Notes: generated by a model from the sequence alone, not told the origin. Shown: positions 1 through 9,330, counted from the stretch's first letter. The stretch: DNA of 64,000 nucleotides from an uncultured Psychroserpens sp. (GCA_947488655.1 CANKZZ010000002.1:248001-312000), one strand, 5' to 3'. Numbers and translations: made by a program.

Positions 1-252
1 TATTGAGATGGTTTCTTGGAGATTAAAATGATTGTAGCCAATAAAAATGGCGTTTTTAAGATGACTTACATTGTATTCATTTTGCTCTCTAGCATCTAAA
101 ATAATAGCTTCAGTTTTAGGCATTGCTAATTCTTGAACCGAAATATATGGTACATTATTTTTATTGTGCTGTTTCAATAAATTGTCTAGAGAGTTTTGCG
201 CTTGTAGTGAGAGCGAAAAAATTCCGAAGAACATATAAAGTATTAATTTCAT
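1..252 (-). CDS. Secreted rhodanese-like domain protein, 3' end beyond the window
   Basis: An ATG at 252 opens a frame that stays open to the window edge (84 residues seen). The N-terminus is a signal peptide (MKLILYMFFGIFSLSLQAQ, cleavage likely after residue 19). It is followed by a rhodanese-type start in which residues around 'ILDAREQNEY' and 'HLKNAIFIGY' match the early strands of sulfurtransferase/Cdc25-like domains. The active-site loop, and therefore the catalytic Cys, lies outside the window, so activity cannot be judged. The gene starts five bases after the metallophosphoesterase stop and is the last visible member of the arsenosugar-type operon. A periplasmic thiol or persulfide chemistry role would suit an arsenic operon, but that is inference. 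Confidence 0.75.
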   Translation of the reverse strand, partial: MKLILYMFFGIFSLSLQAQNSLDNLLKQHNKNNVPYISVQELAMPKTEAIILDAREQNEYNVSHLKNAIFIGYNHFNLQETISI

Positions 253-256
253 GTTT

Positions 257-1084
257 TTATAATTGAATGCCAAACCCTTGTAAACCACTTTCTACTTCTG
301 GTAAAATCTCTGTATTATCCCAGATACCTGTAACAATTGTTCGTGCATATTCTTGAGGTAATAAACCATTATTCATCAACTTGCTCGTTAATTTATAATT
401 ATAATCTAGAGTATGATGTTTAAAAGTAAAGTTTTCTTGAGCGTCATCCAAAATAGCATACCAAACATTTGGGTTACCATCATTAGCAGGCATCCCAATA
501 ACACCAGGATTTAACCATAAGTTGTCGTCGTTAGTATGATTAAAAGGTAAGCCACAATGACCACCAATAATTACATCACTATTAGAAAAGTTAAAGTTAG
601 TTTGCTTATACTCCCAAGGTGTAGATTTATAAATAAACTCAGAGGTGTTAAAAAAAGAACCATGCACCACAGAGACACTTTTACCTGCATAATTAAATGT
701 TATATGATCTGGGAGCGTTTCCATAAATGCTAATGAGTTTTTAGATAATTTACTTTGCGCAAATGGATACCACTGCTGCGAAAACCCGTCGCAACGAGAG
801 CCTTTTCTAAAATCACAACCACAATCTTGAGCGCCTTCGCGCAATTGTATTTCTACGTTGCCAGCAATACTTCTGGCATTCCAAAGTTTAAATAACTGTA
901 CCGTTTCTTCAGGTTGGGCACAATAACCAACAATATCTCCCGTACAAATACAATTTGCTGCAGCTATTTGCTCACGCTCTGCAACTTGTTTTAAAGCTTC
1001 TAATGCTTGCAAATTGCTATAAACACCTCCAAAGAGCAATACTTTGCCTTTGAGCTGGCCTAAATGTTCTATTTTTTTATCCAT
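257..1084 (-). CDS. Metallophosphoesterase-fold protein with a degenerate metal site
   Basis: Length is 275 residues from the ATG at 1084. The frame is open to 1126, but that start would overlap the symporter gene by 58 bases; the start at 1084 overlaps by 16. The fold is the YfcE/calcineurin-like phosphoesterase type: GD at 49-50 ('GDIVGY'), GN at 75-76, HG at 141-142, GH at 175-176, and a late 'NPGVIGMP' strand. The usual first motif D-x-H is replaced by 'GGVYSN' (19-24), GNH/GNE reads GNVE, and the terminal GHxH reads GHCG. Ligands of the second metal site (Asp50, Asn76, His141, His176) remain, while those of the first are lost. Cysteines are unusually many (45, 47, 55, 88, 90, 98, 177). 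It could be a one-metal enzyme, a binding protein, or inactive. No signal peptide is seen, so it is probably cytoplasmic. Confidence 0.75.
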   Translation of the reverse strand: MDKKIEHLGQLKGKVLLFGGVYSNLQALEALKQVAEREQIAAANCICTGDIVGYCAQPEETVQLFKLWNARSIAGNVEIQLREGAQDCGCDFRKGSRCDGFSQQWYPFAQSKLSKNSLAFMETLPDHITFNYAGKSVSVVHGSFFNTSEFIYKSTPWEYKQTNFNFSNSDVIIGGHCGLPFNHTNDDNLWLNPGVIGMPANDGNPNVWYAILDDAQENFTFKHHTLDYNYKLTSKLMNNGLLPQEYARTIVTGIWDNTEILPEVESGLQGFGIQL

Positions 1085-2403
1085 TTTGGAATGATATATA
1101 AAATGATACAACTTAAAATTCCCCAAACATTAACCCAAAGCAAGTCGGCATATTTACCGGTTGTAAATATTAATGCCTCTGGAAAAATCTTTAATACTAA
1201 CATAAAACCAAAAATGAGACCACAAATAACACTCAAATAGAAACTAATTTTTGGGACTTTCATATTCCAGAAAACAAATACTGGAGTTAGACCAATTACC
1301 ATAGTTCCTGAAATGGTTGTTGCAGATAAAATTTCGGCATCTAAAAACACAGGTAATGTTCCTAAAATAGCGATTGCTATCATAGAAGCACGACCAAAAG
1401 TTAAGTCTAAACCTATATTTAAATCTATAGCCAGTAACTTAGAAAACGATGAAAAGGTAGAGTCTAATGTTGATGCTGCCGATGTTATCATAATAAAGTT
1501 AATAACCAATAATATGACAACACCAAAGGCTTTACCTACTTCTACAGCAGCTTGACCTTGCATACCTTGAGTTTGAGCATAAATACCAATAAAACTAAAA
1601 AGTACAATACAAATAGCACCAAGAATACTTGCAAGTAAAAAACTCTTTCTAGTAACTTTTGGTGAGGTTATAAATGCACGATCTGTTAAAACTGGGTCAT
1701 GAAACGGATAACTAAACGATTGAATAATCGCAGCAAAAAATAAGTTTAAACCTAATTCAAAACTCCAGGTTCCTGAGGTTGCAATTTCTGAAGGAGAAAA
1801 GTTTTCCGAAGAAAAAATAGTTGCTAAAATAACAATCAATAAAATAGAAAATAATACCATTTGAATGACATCTGTAAATATAGAACTACTTAAGCCACCT
1901 TTTATAGCATACGCTAAGGTTAATACCGTAAAGACAATAATGGCTAAATAATATGGTTTACTTCCACTTTCTCCAAAATAGCTTCCAATGACCATAGTAT
2001 TACTCCAAACCTCGTTAAATAAACGTATGGCAATTAAAATAGAAAAGATTGCCATTGCGCCTTTTCCAAATTTGATAGTCAAAAACTCGTGTATACTATT
2101 AAAACCTCCTTTGGTTCGCATTTGATAAATTAATAAACCAGCAACAGCAAAAGATAAATAATAGCCAGCATAAGCAACGCCTCCAACAATCCCGTAATCT
2201 AAACCTAGATTTGCTGCATTAGTAATGCTTTTAGCAAAAATCCAAGAAATGATTAAGCTACCTGTTAACACCAAAGTATTTGGTGCTTTACGGTTACTTA
2301 CAGCTTTAAAAAACTGATCTCTTGTTTTTGCTAAAGGTGACAAGAAAAAGAGTATCAAACTAGATACAATTATTAATGTCCATTGCCAATGTATTGTCTC
2401 CAT
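1069..2403 (-). CDS. Sodium:solute symporter (SSS family)
   Basis: A 444-residue, very hydrophobic protein with about 12-13 predicted membrane segments. The stretch 'SAASTLDSTFSS' followed by an acidic residue in the eighth or ninth helix is typical of the Na+/solute symporter family (PutP, SglT relatives). Length is at the short end for the family, with no C-terminal sensor domain. It starts five bases after the SusD stop and overlaps the metallophosphoesterase gene, so the genes are co-transcribed. Together with SusC/SusD it would complete an import route from the cell surface to the cytoplasm. Substrate cannot be read from sequence; sugars, nucleosides or organic acids are all possible for this family. 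The operon suggests something connected with arsenosugars, by inference only. Confidence 0.88.
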   Translation of the reverse strand: METIHWQWTLIIVSSLILFFLSPLAKTRDQFFKAVSNRKAPNTLVLTGSLIISWIFAKSITNAANLGLDYGIVGGVAYAGYYLSFAVAGLLIYQMRTKGGFNSIHEFLTIKFGKGAMAIFSILIAIRLFNEVWSNTMVIGSYFGESGSKPYYLAIIVFTVLTLAYAIKGGLSSSIFTDVIQMVLFSILLIVILATIFSSENFSPSEIATSGTWSFELGLNLFFAAIIQSFSYPFHDPVLTDRAFITSPKVTRKSFLLASILGAICIVLFSFIGIYAQTQGMQGQAAVEVGKAFGVVILLVINFIMITSAASTLDSTFSSFSKLLAIDLNIGLDLTFGRASMIAIAILGTLPVFLDAEILSATTISGTMVIGLTPVFVFWNMKVPKISFYLSVICGLIFGFMLVLKIFPEALIFTTGKYADLLWVNVWGILSCIILYIIPKWIKK

Positions 2404-2408
2404 ACTAA

Positions 2409-3851
2409 TTATTCATTCCACCAAACAGGTACATTAATGCTATTATCATTTGTTGCAGCAGCAGCTTGACTATAATTTTCATTATTTAAAGCTTCTTCTT
2501 CTGCAGGATATGGCATTCGAACTGGTATAATATCATTATTAAAACTTGCCGAAATTGTCAATAACTCAGGAAAACCTGTTCTACGAAATTCTACCCAGCC
2601 TTCATAACCATTAATTAAATTGGCAATCCATTTTTGAGTAATTATTTGTTGTGTAGGTGTTGTTCCTGCTGCATTATATGCTGCATTTCCTGATAGATAA
2701 TTAGCAGGTAAATCTGTGTTCCAATATTGAAAAGCAAGCGCAACTCCGTTTTCATATAAATTTTGAGCATCGGCAATTATTACATTATTTGCTGCAGCTT
2801 CTGCCAAAGCAAATTGCACTTCCCAAGCAGTGATAAAGTTAGCATCTAAGGTAGATGTGTCTTCTCTAAAAGATGTGCCAGCCAATGAGTAATCTGCTAA
2901 GGTTACAGAGGTGGCTGATGGGTCAATACCGTTTATTAATCCGTTAAATTCTCCTGTAGTTGAGCTCGTAAATGGTCTAAAAAAAGTATGTATTCTCGTG
3001 TCGTCTAGGTAAGTTAAAATATCTTCCATTGTTTGAGACATCACAAAATTGTTAAAGTCACCAACACGTAATTGTGCCAAACGAAAACTGTTTGGATCTG
3101 TATTTGTGAAATTAAAAATGGCATTTTGTACGTTTGTTGTGATGTAATTTCCCTGGTTGTAAATATTTTGAAGTTCTTCGGAAACATCAACTTGACCAGA
3201 GATGCGTAACAAATGTTTAATTTTTAAGGAATTTGCAAAACGTATCCAAGCGCTTAAATCTCCATTAAATAAAATATCACCTTCTAAAGGAATGACGTCA
3301 TTATAAGACTCAATTGCAGCAATACCTTTATCTAAATTATCTAAAATTCCGTTTTCATTTAAATAAATATCTTCTTGCAAATCGTAAGCAGGAGTTACGG
3401 TACCGTTAACACCATTAAAGGCTTCAAAATATGGGACGTCTCCAAACAAATCTGTTAAACCAGCTGCCATATATGCTTTTAAAATTAAAGCAGGTCCTTC
3501 ATAAACAGAAAAAGTCTCTACCGTTCTCGATTGGTTTAATATTATTTCATTATCTCTAAGATTGGTGTAAAATATTGGCCAAGGATTACCACCAAGTTGT
3601 GGAGATTTTAGAGCATGACGATCAAAGAGATTAAAATCTAAAGCTGTTCTATGTTGTGATAATAAATCTCCAGCAACAAAACCTTCGTAGCTCATGTTTT
3701 CTCCATAATCATAAATGACTTGGCGCAACAATAAACTAGGTTGAACACTTATTGGAGAGTTAGGGTTTGTATTAATTTCTTCAAAATCTTTTGTACAACT
3801 CACAGTTGTTAAAAGTCCTAAAACTATATATAGGTATATTATGTTTTTCAT
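2409..3851 (-). CDS. SusD/RagB-family outer-membrane lipoprotein
   Basis: Length is 480 residues from the ATG at 3851. An in-frame ATG at 3908 would add 19 residues in front of the signal peptide and overlap susC by 47 bases, so it was rejected. The N-terminus 'MKNIIYLYIVLGLLTTVSC' is a lipoprotein signal with the lipid-carrying Cys directly after it. The body resembles SusD-like proteins: 'FEEINTNPNSP' after the anchor, TPR-like helices, and a late 'WEVQFALAEAAA' helix followed by 'YEGWVEFRRTGFPEL', the classic C-terminal signature. It would bind substrate on the cell surface as the lid of the SusC barrel encoded just upstream (10-base gap). The substrate is unknown. Confidence 0.92.
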   Translation of the reverse strand: MKNIIYLYIVLGLLTTVSCTKDFEEINTNPNSPISVQPSLLLRQVIYDYGENMSYEGFVAGDLLSQHRTALDFNLFDRHALKSPQLGGNPWPIFYTNLRDNEIILNQSRTVETFSVYEGPALILKAYMAAGLTDLFGDVPYFEAFNGVNGTVTPAYDLQEDIYLNENGILDNLDKGIAAIESYNDVIPLEGDILFNGDLSAWIRFANSLKIKHLLRISGQVDVSEELQNIYNQGNYITTNVQNAIFNFTNTDPNSFRLAQLRVGDFNNFVMSQTMEDILTYLDDTRIHTFFRPFTSSTTGEFNGLINGIDPSATSVTLADYSLAGTSFREDTSTLDANFITAWEVQFALAEAAANNVIIADAQNLYENGVALAFQYWNTDLPANYLSGNAAYNAAGTTPTQQIITQKWIANLINGYEGWVEFRRTGFPELLTISASFNNDIIPVRMPYPAEEEALNNENYSQAAAATNDNSINVPVWWNE

Positions 3852-3861
3852 CTTAATTGTT

Positions 3862-6800
3862 TTAAAAGTTAAATCCAGCTTTAAATCCAATGCTACGTGT
3901 TGTCGCATAACTCATATCTTCAACTCCACTTATAAAGCCATTACCTTGAACAGCTAGTTGCTCTGGGTCAAAATGTGGGTTTTCGGTAATTACGAATAAA
4001 TTATTGCCAATAAGAGATACACTTAAATCGGCTCCTTCTTTTAATCCTAAAAAGCCATTTTTTAATTGAAAGTCATAACCAATAGAAAATTGACGAAGCT
4101 TTAAAAATGAAGCATCATATACATTATTTTCTTCATGGTTTCTATCATAGAACTGTCTGTAATAACTTTCGGCAGATACCGCAACTGTGTTAGGTAAACC
4201 TGAATTTACGTTTACACCTTGTGCAACAATACCTTCATCTGGTCTGTAAGCAGTTTCTGCTAATTGACCACCAACATTACCTAAAGCACGAGTTCTAGAA
4301 ACAATTTCTCCACCTTGTCTCCAATCAAATAAAAAACTTAAGTTCCAGTTTTTGTAGCTAAAATTATTGTTCCAACCTAAAGTAAAATCTGGATTGTAAT
4401 TCCCAATTTTTTGAAGGTTATTGTCGGCAATAAATTGTCCGTTATCATTAATTAAAAAATCGCCATTGTCATTTTTTAAATAACCTGTACCGTAAATGTC
4501 TCCAATGCGTCCACCTTCTTCTACTTGAAACCAAACTGTCTGGTTTGCACTATCATAAATTCTACTATACGCAAGTGTTAACCTTCCATCTTCTTGTGGC
4601 AAATCTTTTATAGTAGCACGACTTGTTGCAAAATTAAATAGTGTATTCCATCTAAAATCTTGGGTTTTAATTGGTGTAATCCCTAAAATAATTTCAACAC
4701 CTTGGTTGTTAACCTTACCACCATTAACAACTTGTTGGTTGTAACCCGAAGACACAGCAATTGGTAGCGAAATGATTTGATCTTTAGTAGTTGCATTATA
4801 GTAAGTAAAATCTAATTTAATACGGTCTTTTAAAAAGCGTAAATCTGTTCCTACCTCAAAAGAAGTAGTTTGCTCTGGCTTTAAGTTTGAATTTGGTATA
4901 AAATTTTGATTACTAAATGTTGGTTGACCGTTAAATGGTGTTTGAGACACAAATGCTCCAGAAGTTTGATACGCTCCAGTATCGTTACCAACTTGCGCAA
5001 CACTTGCTCTAAATTTGGCAAAAGAAAAAATTTCTGGTAACTCTGTAACATTAGATAAAATAAAACTTGTTGAGAGAGATGGATAGAAAAATGAAGTACC
5101 ATCTACAGAGAAAGGAGTAGCTAATGCGCTAGACCAATCATTACGTCCTGTAATGTCTAAAAATAAAAAGTCTTTATAGCCCAATTTTACAATCCCATAG
5201 AGTGAGTTAATTTGTTTTCTACTCTTAAATTGAAACGCTTCAATAGGAGATGCAGCATTGTTTAAACTAAAAATGCCTGGTTGTGCAAGATTTACAGTTT
5301 GTAATTGTTTGGTTGATGCATTTTGATCTAGACGATTTCCGCCTAAAGACATATCAAAAGAAATATCGCCAAATTGATCATTATAATTAATTAAAAAATC
5401 TGTATTTACTTCTCTAAAAGTGACATCATGCTCAGCGTAACCACCATTTTGAAAACGGTTACTACTAAAATTACGACGTAGCTGTCTTGTTTCATTACTG
5501 TAATCCATTCCTGTTCTAAGCGAAACACTTAATTTATTGGTGATTTTATGATGAACTCTAATGTTTCCGAAGACACGATCGCGCTCAAAAGAGTTTCTAT
5601 TCTCTTCTAAAATAAAAAACGGATTATCAAAAAATGTATAGTTAAACGAGTATTGCTGCACACCTTCTAATCCTGGTTGCCAGTAATTTCTTAAGCTATT
5701 AATGTCTAGTGAACGAGGTCCCCAAGCAACGAGTGAATAGTTAGCATTCTCACTACCGTAACCATTAGAAGGTCTATTGTCACTACTAGAATTTACGTAA
5801 CTTATTGATGTGTTAATTTCTGTTTTATCCGTAGGATTGAAATTTAGCTTTCCTGCAACGGTTTGTCTGTCTAGATTTACTCCTGGTATAATAGATTCAC
5901 TACGTAAATCGGTAAAGGATACACGGTAGTTACCAGTGTCAAAACCATTAGAAATAGATAAATTGTTGATTGTCGTTACTCCAGTTTCATAAAAATCTTT
6001 AAGATTGTCTGGGTTAGATCTAAATTGGGTTGGTGTAATTGGTAAGCCAGAATATAATGAGGTATCACCACCACGCACAAAATTACCATTACCTAAGTCT
6101 ACTGGACTATCAAATTGAGCAATTAAAATCCCAGCATCTAAACGTGGTCCCCAAGAATAGGTAATATTATCGCTAATTCCACCTCCAAGTCCATCAACAT
6201 ATTCAAATTGTCCTGCTTGACCTTGACCGTATTGATTTTGAAAATCTGGTAGGCGAAATGCAGAATCTACAAATAACGAGGTGTTAAAACTTATACCTAA
6301 ACCTTTTTTATTACGACCATCTTTTGTTTTGATAACGATAACTCCATTTGAAGCTCGCGTACCATAAAGTGCAGCAGCATTAGCACCTTTTAAAACCGTT
6401 ACAGATTCTATGTCATCTGGATTAACTTCCATTGCACCATTACCAAAGTCTATTTCTTGAAAACCAGCAGCAGCTTCATTAGTAAAGTTGAATACCGTCT
6501 CATTATTTATGGGTGTACCATCTACTATAAACAAAGGATTGTTATTAGAAAAAGAAGACTCACCACGTATTGTGATTTTTGATGATGAACCAACACCAGT
6601 TGCACCTTGAGAAACGGTTACACCTGCCAATTTACCAGATATATTATCTAGAAAGTTAACAGTTTTAACCTCTGTTAAAGTTTTAGAGTTTAGCTCTTGT
6701 ACAACATAACCAAGTTCTTTAGTTTCTCGCTCTAGACCTAAAGCTGTGATAACAACTTCATCAAGTGATGAGGTGTCTTCGGTTAATTCAATATCAATAA

Positions 6801-7056
6801 TGGATCTATTTCCAACAATTACAATTGTTAGGTTATAACCTAAATATGAGTATCTAATTTGGTCATCTGGAGATGATGCTTCTATGGAGTAGTTTCCATT
6901 TTCGTCGGAAATGGTTCCATTCCCTGAAACCGTCGTAATATTAACGTAAGCTAATGGTTTCTTGTCAAGTTCGCTTGTAATAGTACCTGTTACGGTAATT
7001 TGTGCATAGCTATAACTAGAAAGTAATAGCAATATGCAAATATAAATTTGCTTCAT
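3862..7056 (-). CDS. SusC/RagA-family TonB-linked outer-membrane transporter
   Basis: A 1064-residue protein, normal for the family. Order of parts: signal peptide (MKQIYICILLLLSSYSYAQ), a carboxypeptidase-like regulatory domain (about 20-100, 'VTGTITSELDKKPLAYVNI'), a TonB plug (about 115-245, with 'NPLFIVDG' and 'LKGANAAALYGTRASNG'), then a long beta-barrel ending in an aromatic residue ('GFKAGFNF'). It should import a substrate across the outer membrane with TonB energy and pairs with the SusD-like gene directly downstream. No polysaccharide-degrading enzymes are encoded nearby, so this is unlikely to be an ordinary polysaccharide-utilisation locus. The neighbours are arsenosugar genes, 88 bases upstream. 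Confidence 0.95.
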   Translation of the reverse strand: MKQIYICILLLLSSYSYAQITVTGTITSELDKKPLAYVNITTVSGNGTISDENGNYSIEASSPDDQIRYSYLGYNLTIVIVGNRSIIDIELTEDTSSLDEVVITALGLERETKELGYVVQELNSKTLTEVKTVNFLDNISGKLAGVTVSQGATGVGSSSKITIRGESSFSNNNPLFIVDGTPINNETVFNFTNEAAAGFQEIDFGNGAMEVNPDDIESVTVLKGANAAALYGTRASNGVIVIKTKDGRNKKGLGISFNTSLFVDSAFRLPDFQNQYGQGQAGQFEYVDGLGGGISDNITYSWGPRLDAGILIAQFDSPVDLGNGNFVRGGDTSLYSGLPITPTQFRSNPDNLKDFYETGVTTINNLSISNGFDTGNYRVSFTDLRSESIIPGVNLDRQTVAGKLNFNPTDKTEINTSISYVNSSSDNRPSNGYGSENANYSLVAWGPRSLDINSLRNYWQPGLEGVQQYSFNYTFFDNPFFILEENRNSFERDRVFGNIRVHHKITNKLSVSLRTGMDYSNETRQLRRNFSSNRFQNGGYAEHDVTFREVNTDFLINYNDQFGDISFDMSLGGNRLDQNASTKQLQTVNLAQPGIFSLNNAASPIEAFQFKSRKQINSLYGIVKLGYKDFLFLDITGRNDWSSALATPFSVDGTSFFYPSLSTSFILSNVTELPEIFSFAKFRASVAQVGNDTGAYQTSGAFVSQTPFNGQPTFSNQNFIPNSNLKPEQTTSFEVGTDLRFLKDRIKLDFTYYNATTKDQIISLPIAVSSGYNQQVVNGGKVNNQGVEIILGITPIKTQDFRWNTLFNFATSRATIKDLPQEDGRLTLAYSRIYDSANQTVWFQVEEGGRIGDIYGTGYLKNDNGDFLINDNGQFIADNNLQKIGNYNPDFTLGWNNNFSYKNWNLSFLFDWRQGGEIVSRTRALGNVGGQLAETAYRPDEGIVAQGVNVNSGLPNTVAVSAESYYRQFYDRNHEENNVYDASFLKLRQFSIGYDFQLKNGFLGLKEGADLSVSLIGNNLFVITENPHFDPEQLAVQGNGFISGVEDMSYATTRSIGFKAGFNF

Positions 7057-7144
7057 AAACTGCCCACAAAAGTGGTAATCTTTTAATTAAAATTTAATTT
7101 TAGAATTCTCAACCTCGCAAAGTAATTTGGGCTTAAAAACGTAT

Positions 7145-7867
7145 TTAGTTTTTAAACGTACGAGAGTAACCTGTTTTTACAGGAATTGGAAGTAACACTG
7201 GAGAACCCTTATTAAAAAGAAGCTTTTGTAAATTAGTTTCTACAGAAGAAAAAAGAAAAGTTCTAATCTTTTTTTCTACTGAAATATACTGTTGTAAAAG
7301 TTGTTTAATATATTTTGATAGATGTTTAAAGCTATTTAAAACTGTCTTTACATCTAAAAATGTATCAATATCTGAAAGTATTTCTAGATACGTTACGGTA
7401 ACTTTATAAGTAGATAATAATTTTGAAATACTTTGATTTAAAATAGATGTTTGCCATGGTAATTGTAAAAATGCTTCTGCATTAAAATGAGATTTTTTTA
7501 AACCCATTAAATAAAATCCACCATCTTTTGAAGGACCCAAAACAACATCACTTTGTTGTAATTGAGTAACTGCCTTATAAATATGTTGTGGTTTTAAATG
7601 AGGTGTATCATTACCAATAGTTACAATATTGTCATAACCTCTATCATAAATAGATTGTATGGCATTTGTAAATCTCTCGCCAAAAGAGAATCCATTTTGA
7701 TCTTTTTCTGAAGATAAAAAATAAGGTAAGCCAGTTTTTTCTACAACCGCTACAGTTTGCTTATTTAAAGCATTAAAGAGCGTTTTTGAAGATTGAAACC
7801 TTTTTTGAGTGGCTTCAAACTCTGCAGAATTTGCAAAAATTAATATGGCTGTTTTGTTATTTTTCAA
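7145..7867 (-). CDS. DUF2064 / TIGR04282-type glycosyltransferase, arsenosugar cluster
   Basis: A 240-residue protein with a GT-A-like nucleotide-sugar fold of the DUF2064 group. Seen: 'AILIFANSAEFEA' at the N-terminus (the usual LVFAK..P strand), 'IGNDTPHL' (donor/metal region), 'LGPSKDGGFYLMGL' (the hallmark GP..DGGFYL.GL) and 'SDIDTFLDV'. The family is annotated as an arsenosugar-biosynthesis glycosyltransferase where it lies beside ArsS, as here. The only start before the first strand is TTG at 7867; a stop lies four codons upstream and no ATG fits. The 3' part after about residue 185 is Lys-rich and not recognisable. It is 56 bases downstream of arsS. Confidence 0.82.
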   Translation of the reverse strand: MKNNKTAILIFANSAEFEATQKRFQSSKTLFNALNKQTVAVVEKTGLPYFLSSEKDQNGFSFGERFTNAIQSIYDRGYDNIVTIGNDTPHLKPQHIYKAVTQLQQSDVVLGPSKDGGFYLMGLKKSHFNAEAFLQLPWQTSILNQSISKLLSTYKVTVTYLEILSDIDTFLDVKTVLNSFKHLSKYIKQLLQQYISVEKKIRTFLFSSVETNLQKLLFNKGSPVLLPIPVKTGYSRTFKN

Positions 7868-7923
7868 TGACTCAAATTATTGATGTATTTGTTTCTTTCG
7901 TAGCGTGTATTGGTTTGAAACTA

Positions 7924-8988
7924 TTATGCTACCACACCTTGACAACTGCTTCCTGCGCCTGCAGTACAGCCATAGCAATGTTGCGAAATAACAATATTTC
8001 GACCCTCTAAAAGCTCTTCGTTAAACTCAGAGATATGTTTAGATTTGCTATTTACGGGTAATTCTAGCATTTGATTAAAATCACAATCAAATAAATAACC
8101 ATCCCAACTAATTGATAATGTATTTGTACACATTACGTTTTCTACAGCTGCAGGATTATAAGCATCTACTAATTGATACATGTAATCCTCATAATTTTCT
8201 GAAGCAATTAAAAAATCTAAAAAACGCGCAATAGGTAAATTTGTAATGGCAAATAAATTATGAAATTGTATGTTGAAATCTTCCATCAATGCCTTTTTAA
8301 AATCTTTCTCCATTGCAGCTTGATCACCAGGTAAAAAAGCACCAGATGGATTATAAACCAAATCTAACTTTAAATCGCTATCAGGCATTCCGTATCCAAC
8401 AGCATTTAATTCTTGCAATGCTTTAATAGACTTAGCAAAAACACCATCTCCACGTTGTTTGTCTGTTTTACCTTTTGTCCAGTGTGGCATTGAACTCACA
8501 ACATGTACATTATGTTTTTTGAAAAACTCGGGTAAATCGTAATATTTTTTGTTAGCACGAATTATTGTTAAATTAGAACGTACAATAAAATCTTTAATAC
8601 CAACTTTTGCAGCTTCTTCAACAAACCATCTAAAATCTGGGTTCATCTCAGGAGCACCTCCTGTTAAATCTAAAGTATGTGCACCAGAGTTTTTTATAAC
8701 ATCAAGACATAGTCTCATGGTATCACGAGTCATAATTTCTTTTCTGTCTGGTCCAGCATCAACATGACAATGATCACAAACCTGGTTACACATATAACCA
8801 ACATTAATTTGTAATATTTCTAGTTTTTTTGCTTTAAGCGGAAATTGGCTCGTCTCAGAAATTTTTGCTTTAAAAGTTGGTAATTCTCCATTTTGAAAAA
8901 TACCATTAGATAAAATTTCTAACTGTTTATTACTTTGAGCTAAATCGCTTCCTTTTTTTTGTAGGGATTGGGTCTTAACTTTTGTCAT
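7924..8988 (-). CDS. arsS: Arsenosugar biosynthesis radical SAM protein ArsS
   Basis: A 354-residue radical SAM enzyme. The [4Fe-4S]/SAM motif C-x3-C-x2-C is at Cys67, Cys71 and Cys74 ('CNQVCDHC'), followed by 'LDLTGGAPEMNPDF', the GGxP-like SAM-binding strand. The C-terminus has the Cys-rich tail typical of ArsS, 'CYGCTAGAGSSC' (Cys338, 341, 349). In some bacteria this tail contains selenocysteine; here every position is coded as Cys. ArsS is known to transfer a 5'-deoxyadenosyl group to a dimethylated trivalent arsenical on the route to arsenosugars. The methyltransferase ArsM that would supply the substrate is not in the window. The gene is six bases after the peroxidase-like gene and is clearly in the same operon. 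Confidence 0.92.
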   Translation of the reverse strand: MTKVKTQSLQKKGSDLAQSNKQLEILSNGIFQNGELPTFKAKISETSQFPLKAKKLEILQINVGYMCNQVCDHCHVDAGPDRKEIMTRDTMRLCLDVIKNSGAHTLDLTGGAPEMNPDFRWFVEEAAKVGIKDFIVRSNLTIIRANKKYYDLPEFFKKHNVHVVSSMPHWTKGKTDKQRGDGVFAKSIKALQELNAVGYGMPDSDLKLDLVYNPSGAFLPGDQAAMEKDFKKALMEDFNIQFHNLFAITNLPIARFLDFLIASENYEDYMYQLVDAYNPAAVENVMCTNTLSISWDGYLFDCDFNQMLELPVNSKSKHISEFNEELLEGRNIVISQHCYGCTAGAGSSCQGVVA

Positions 8989-8994
8989 TTACTA

Positions 8995-9330
8995 TTAACC
9001 GTCTAATTTGTTTACTTTATTCATCATTTGCACACCATGTACCAGTGTTGCTCCACTTTTTATAGCTGCACCAACATGTATGGCTTCCATCATTTCATCT
9101 TTTGTAACACCTCTTTGTAATGTGTCCTTTGTATATGCATCAATACAGTATGGACATTGCTCTGTGTGAGCAACAGCTAAAGCAATTAATGATTTTTCTC
9201 TGGCTGTAAGAGCGCCTTCTTCAAAAACTTTTCCGTAGTACTCAAAAAATTTGTTTCCTAATTCTTCACTCCATTCTGTGATTTTGCTGAATTTTCTAAG
9301 GTCTGCAGGATCGTAATATGTTTTTGACAT
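8995..9330 (-). CDS. Carboxymuconolactone-decarboxylase/AhpD-like protein, arsenosugar-associated
   Basis: A 111-residue single-domain protein of the CMD/AhpD superfamily. The redox motif is E57-x-C59-P-Y-C62 followed by 'IDAYTKD'; the usual His four residues after the second Cys (DAH) is Tyr66 here. The second half 'EEMMEAIHVGAAIKSG'-like helix is typical of the family. The product matches what databases call 'arsenosugar biosynthesis-associated peroxidase-like protein'. As the first gene of the operon, just ahead of arsS, it may reduce or protect the arsenical intermediate or the ArsS cysteine tail; that is inference. The replacement of the motif His suggests the chemistry differs from true AhpD. 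Confidence 0.88.
   Translation of the reverse strand: MSKTYYDPADLRKFSKITEWSEELGNKFFEYYGKVFEEGALTAREKSLIALAVAHTEQCPYCIDAYTKDTLQRGVTKDEMMEAIHVGAAIKSGATLVHGVQMMNKVNKLDG

Noticed and set aside
3852-3908. Longer start for the SusD-like gene (ATG at 3908)
   Set aside because: It puts 19 charged residues before a clear lipoprotein signal peptide and overlaps susC by 47 bases; the ATG at 3851 fits the signal exactly.
8549-8767. Selenocysteine (UGA) site in ArsS
   Set aside because: Some ArsS homologues are selenoproteins, but the frame here has no internal TGA and the C-terminal motif is all Cys.
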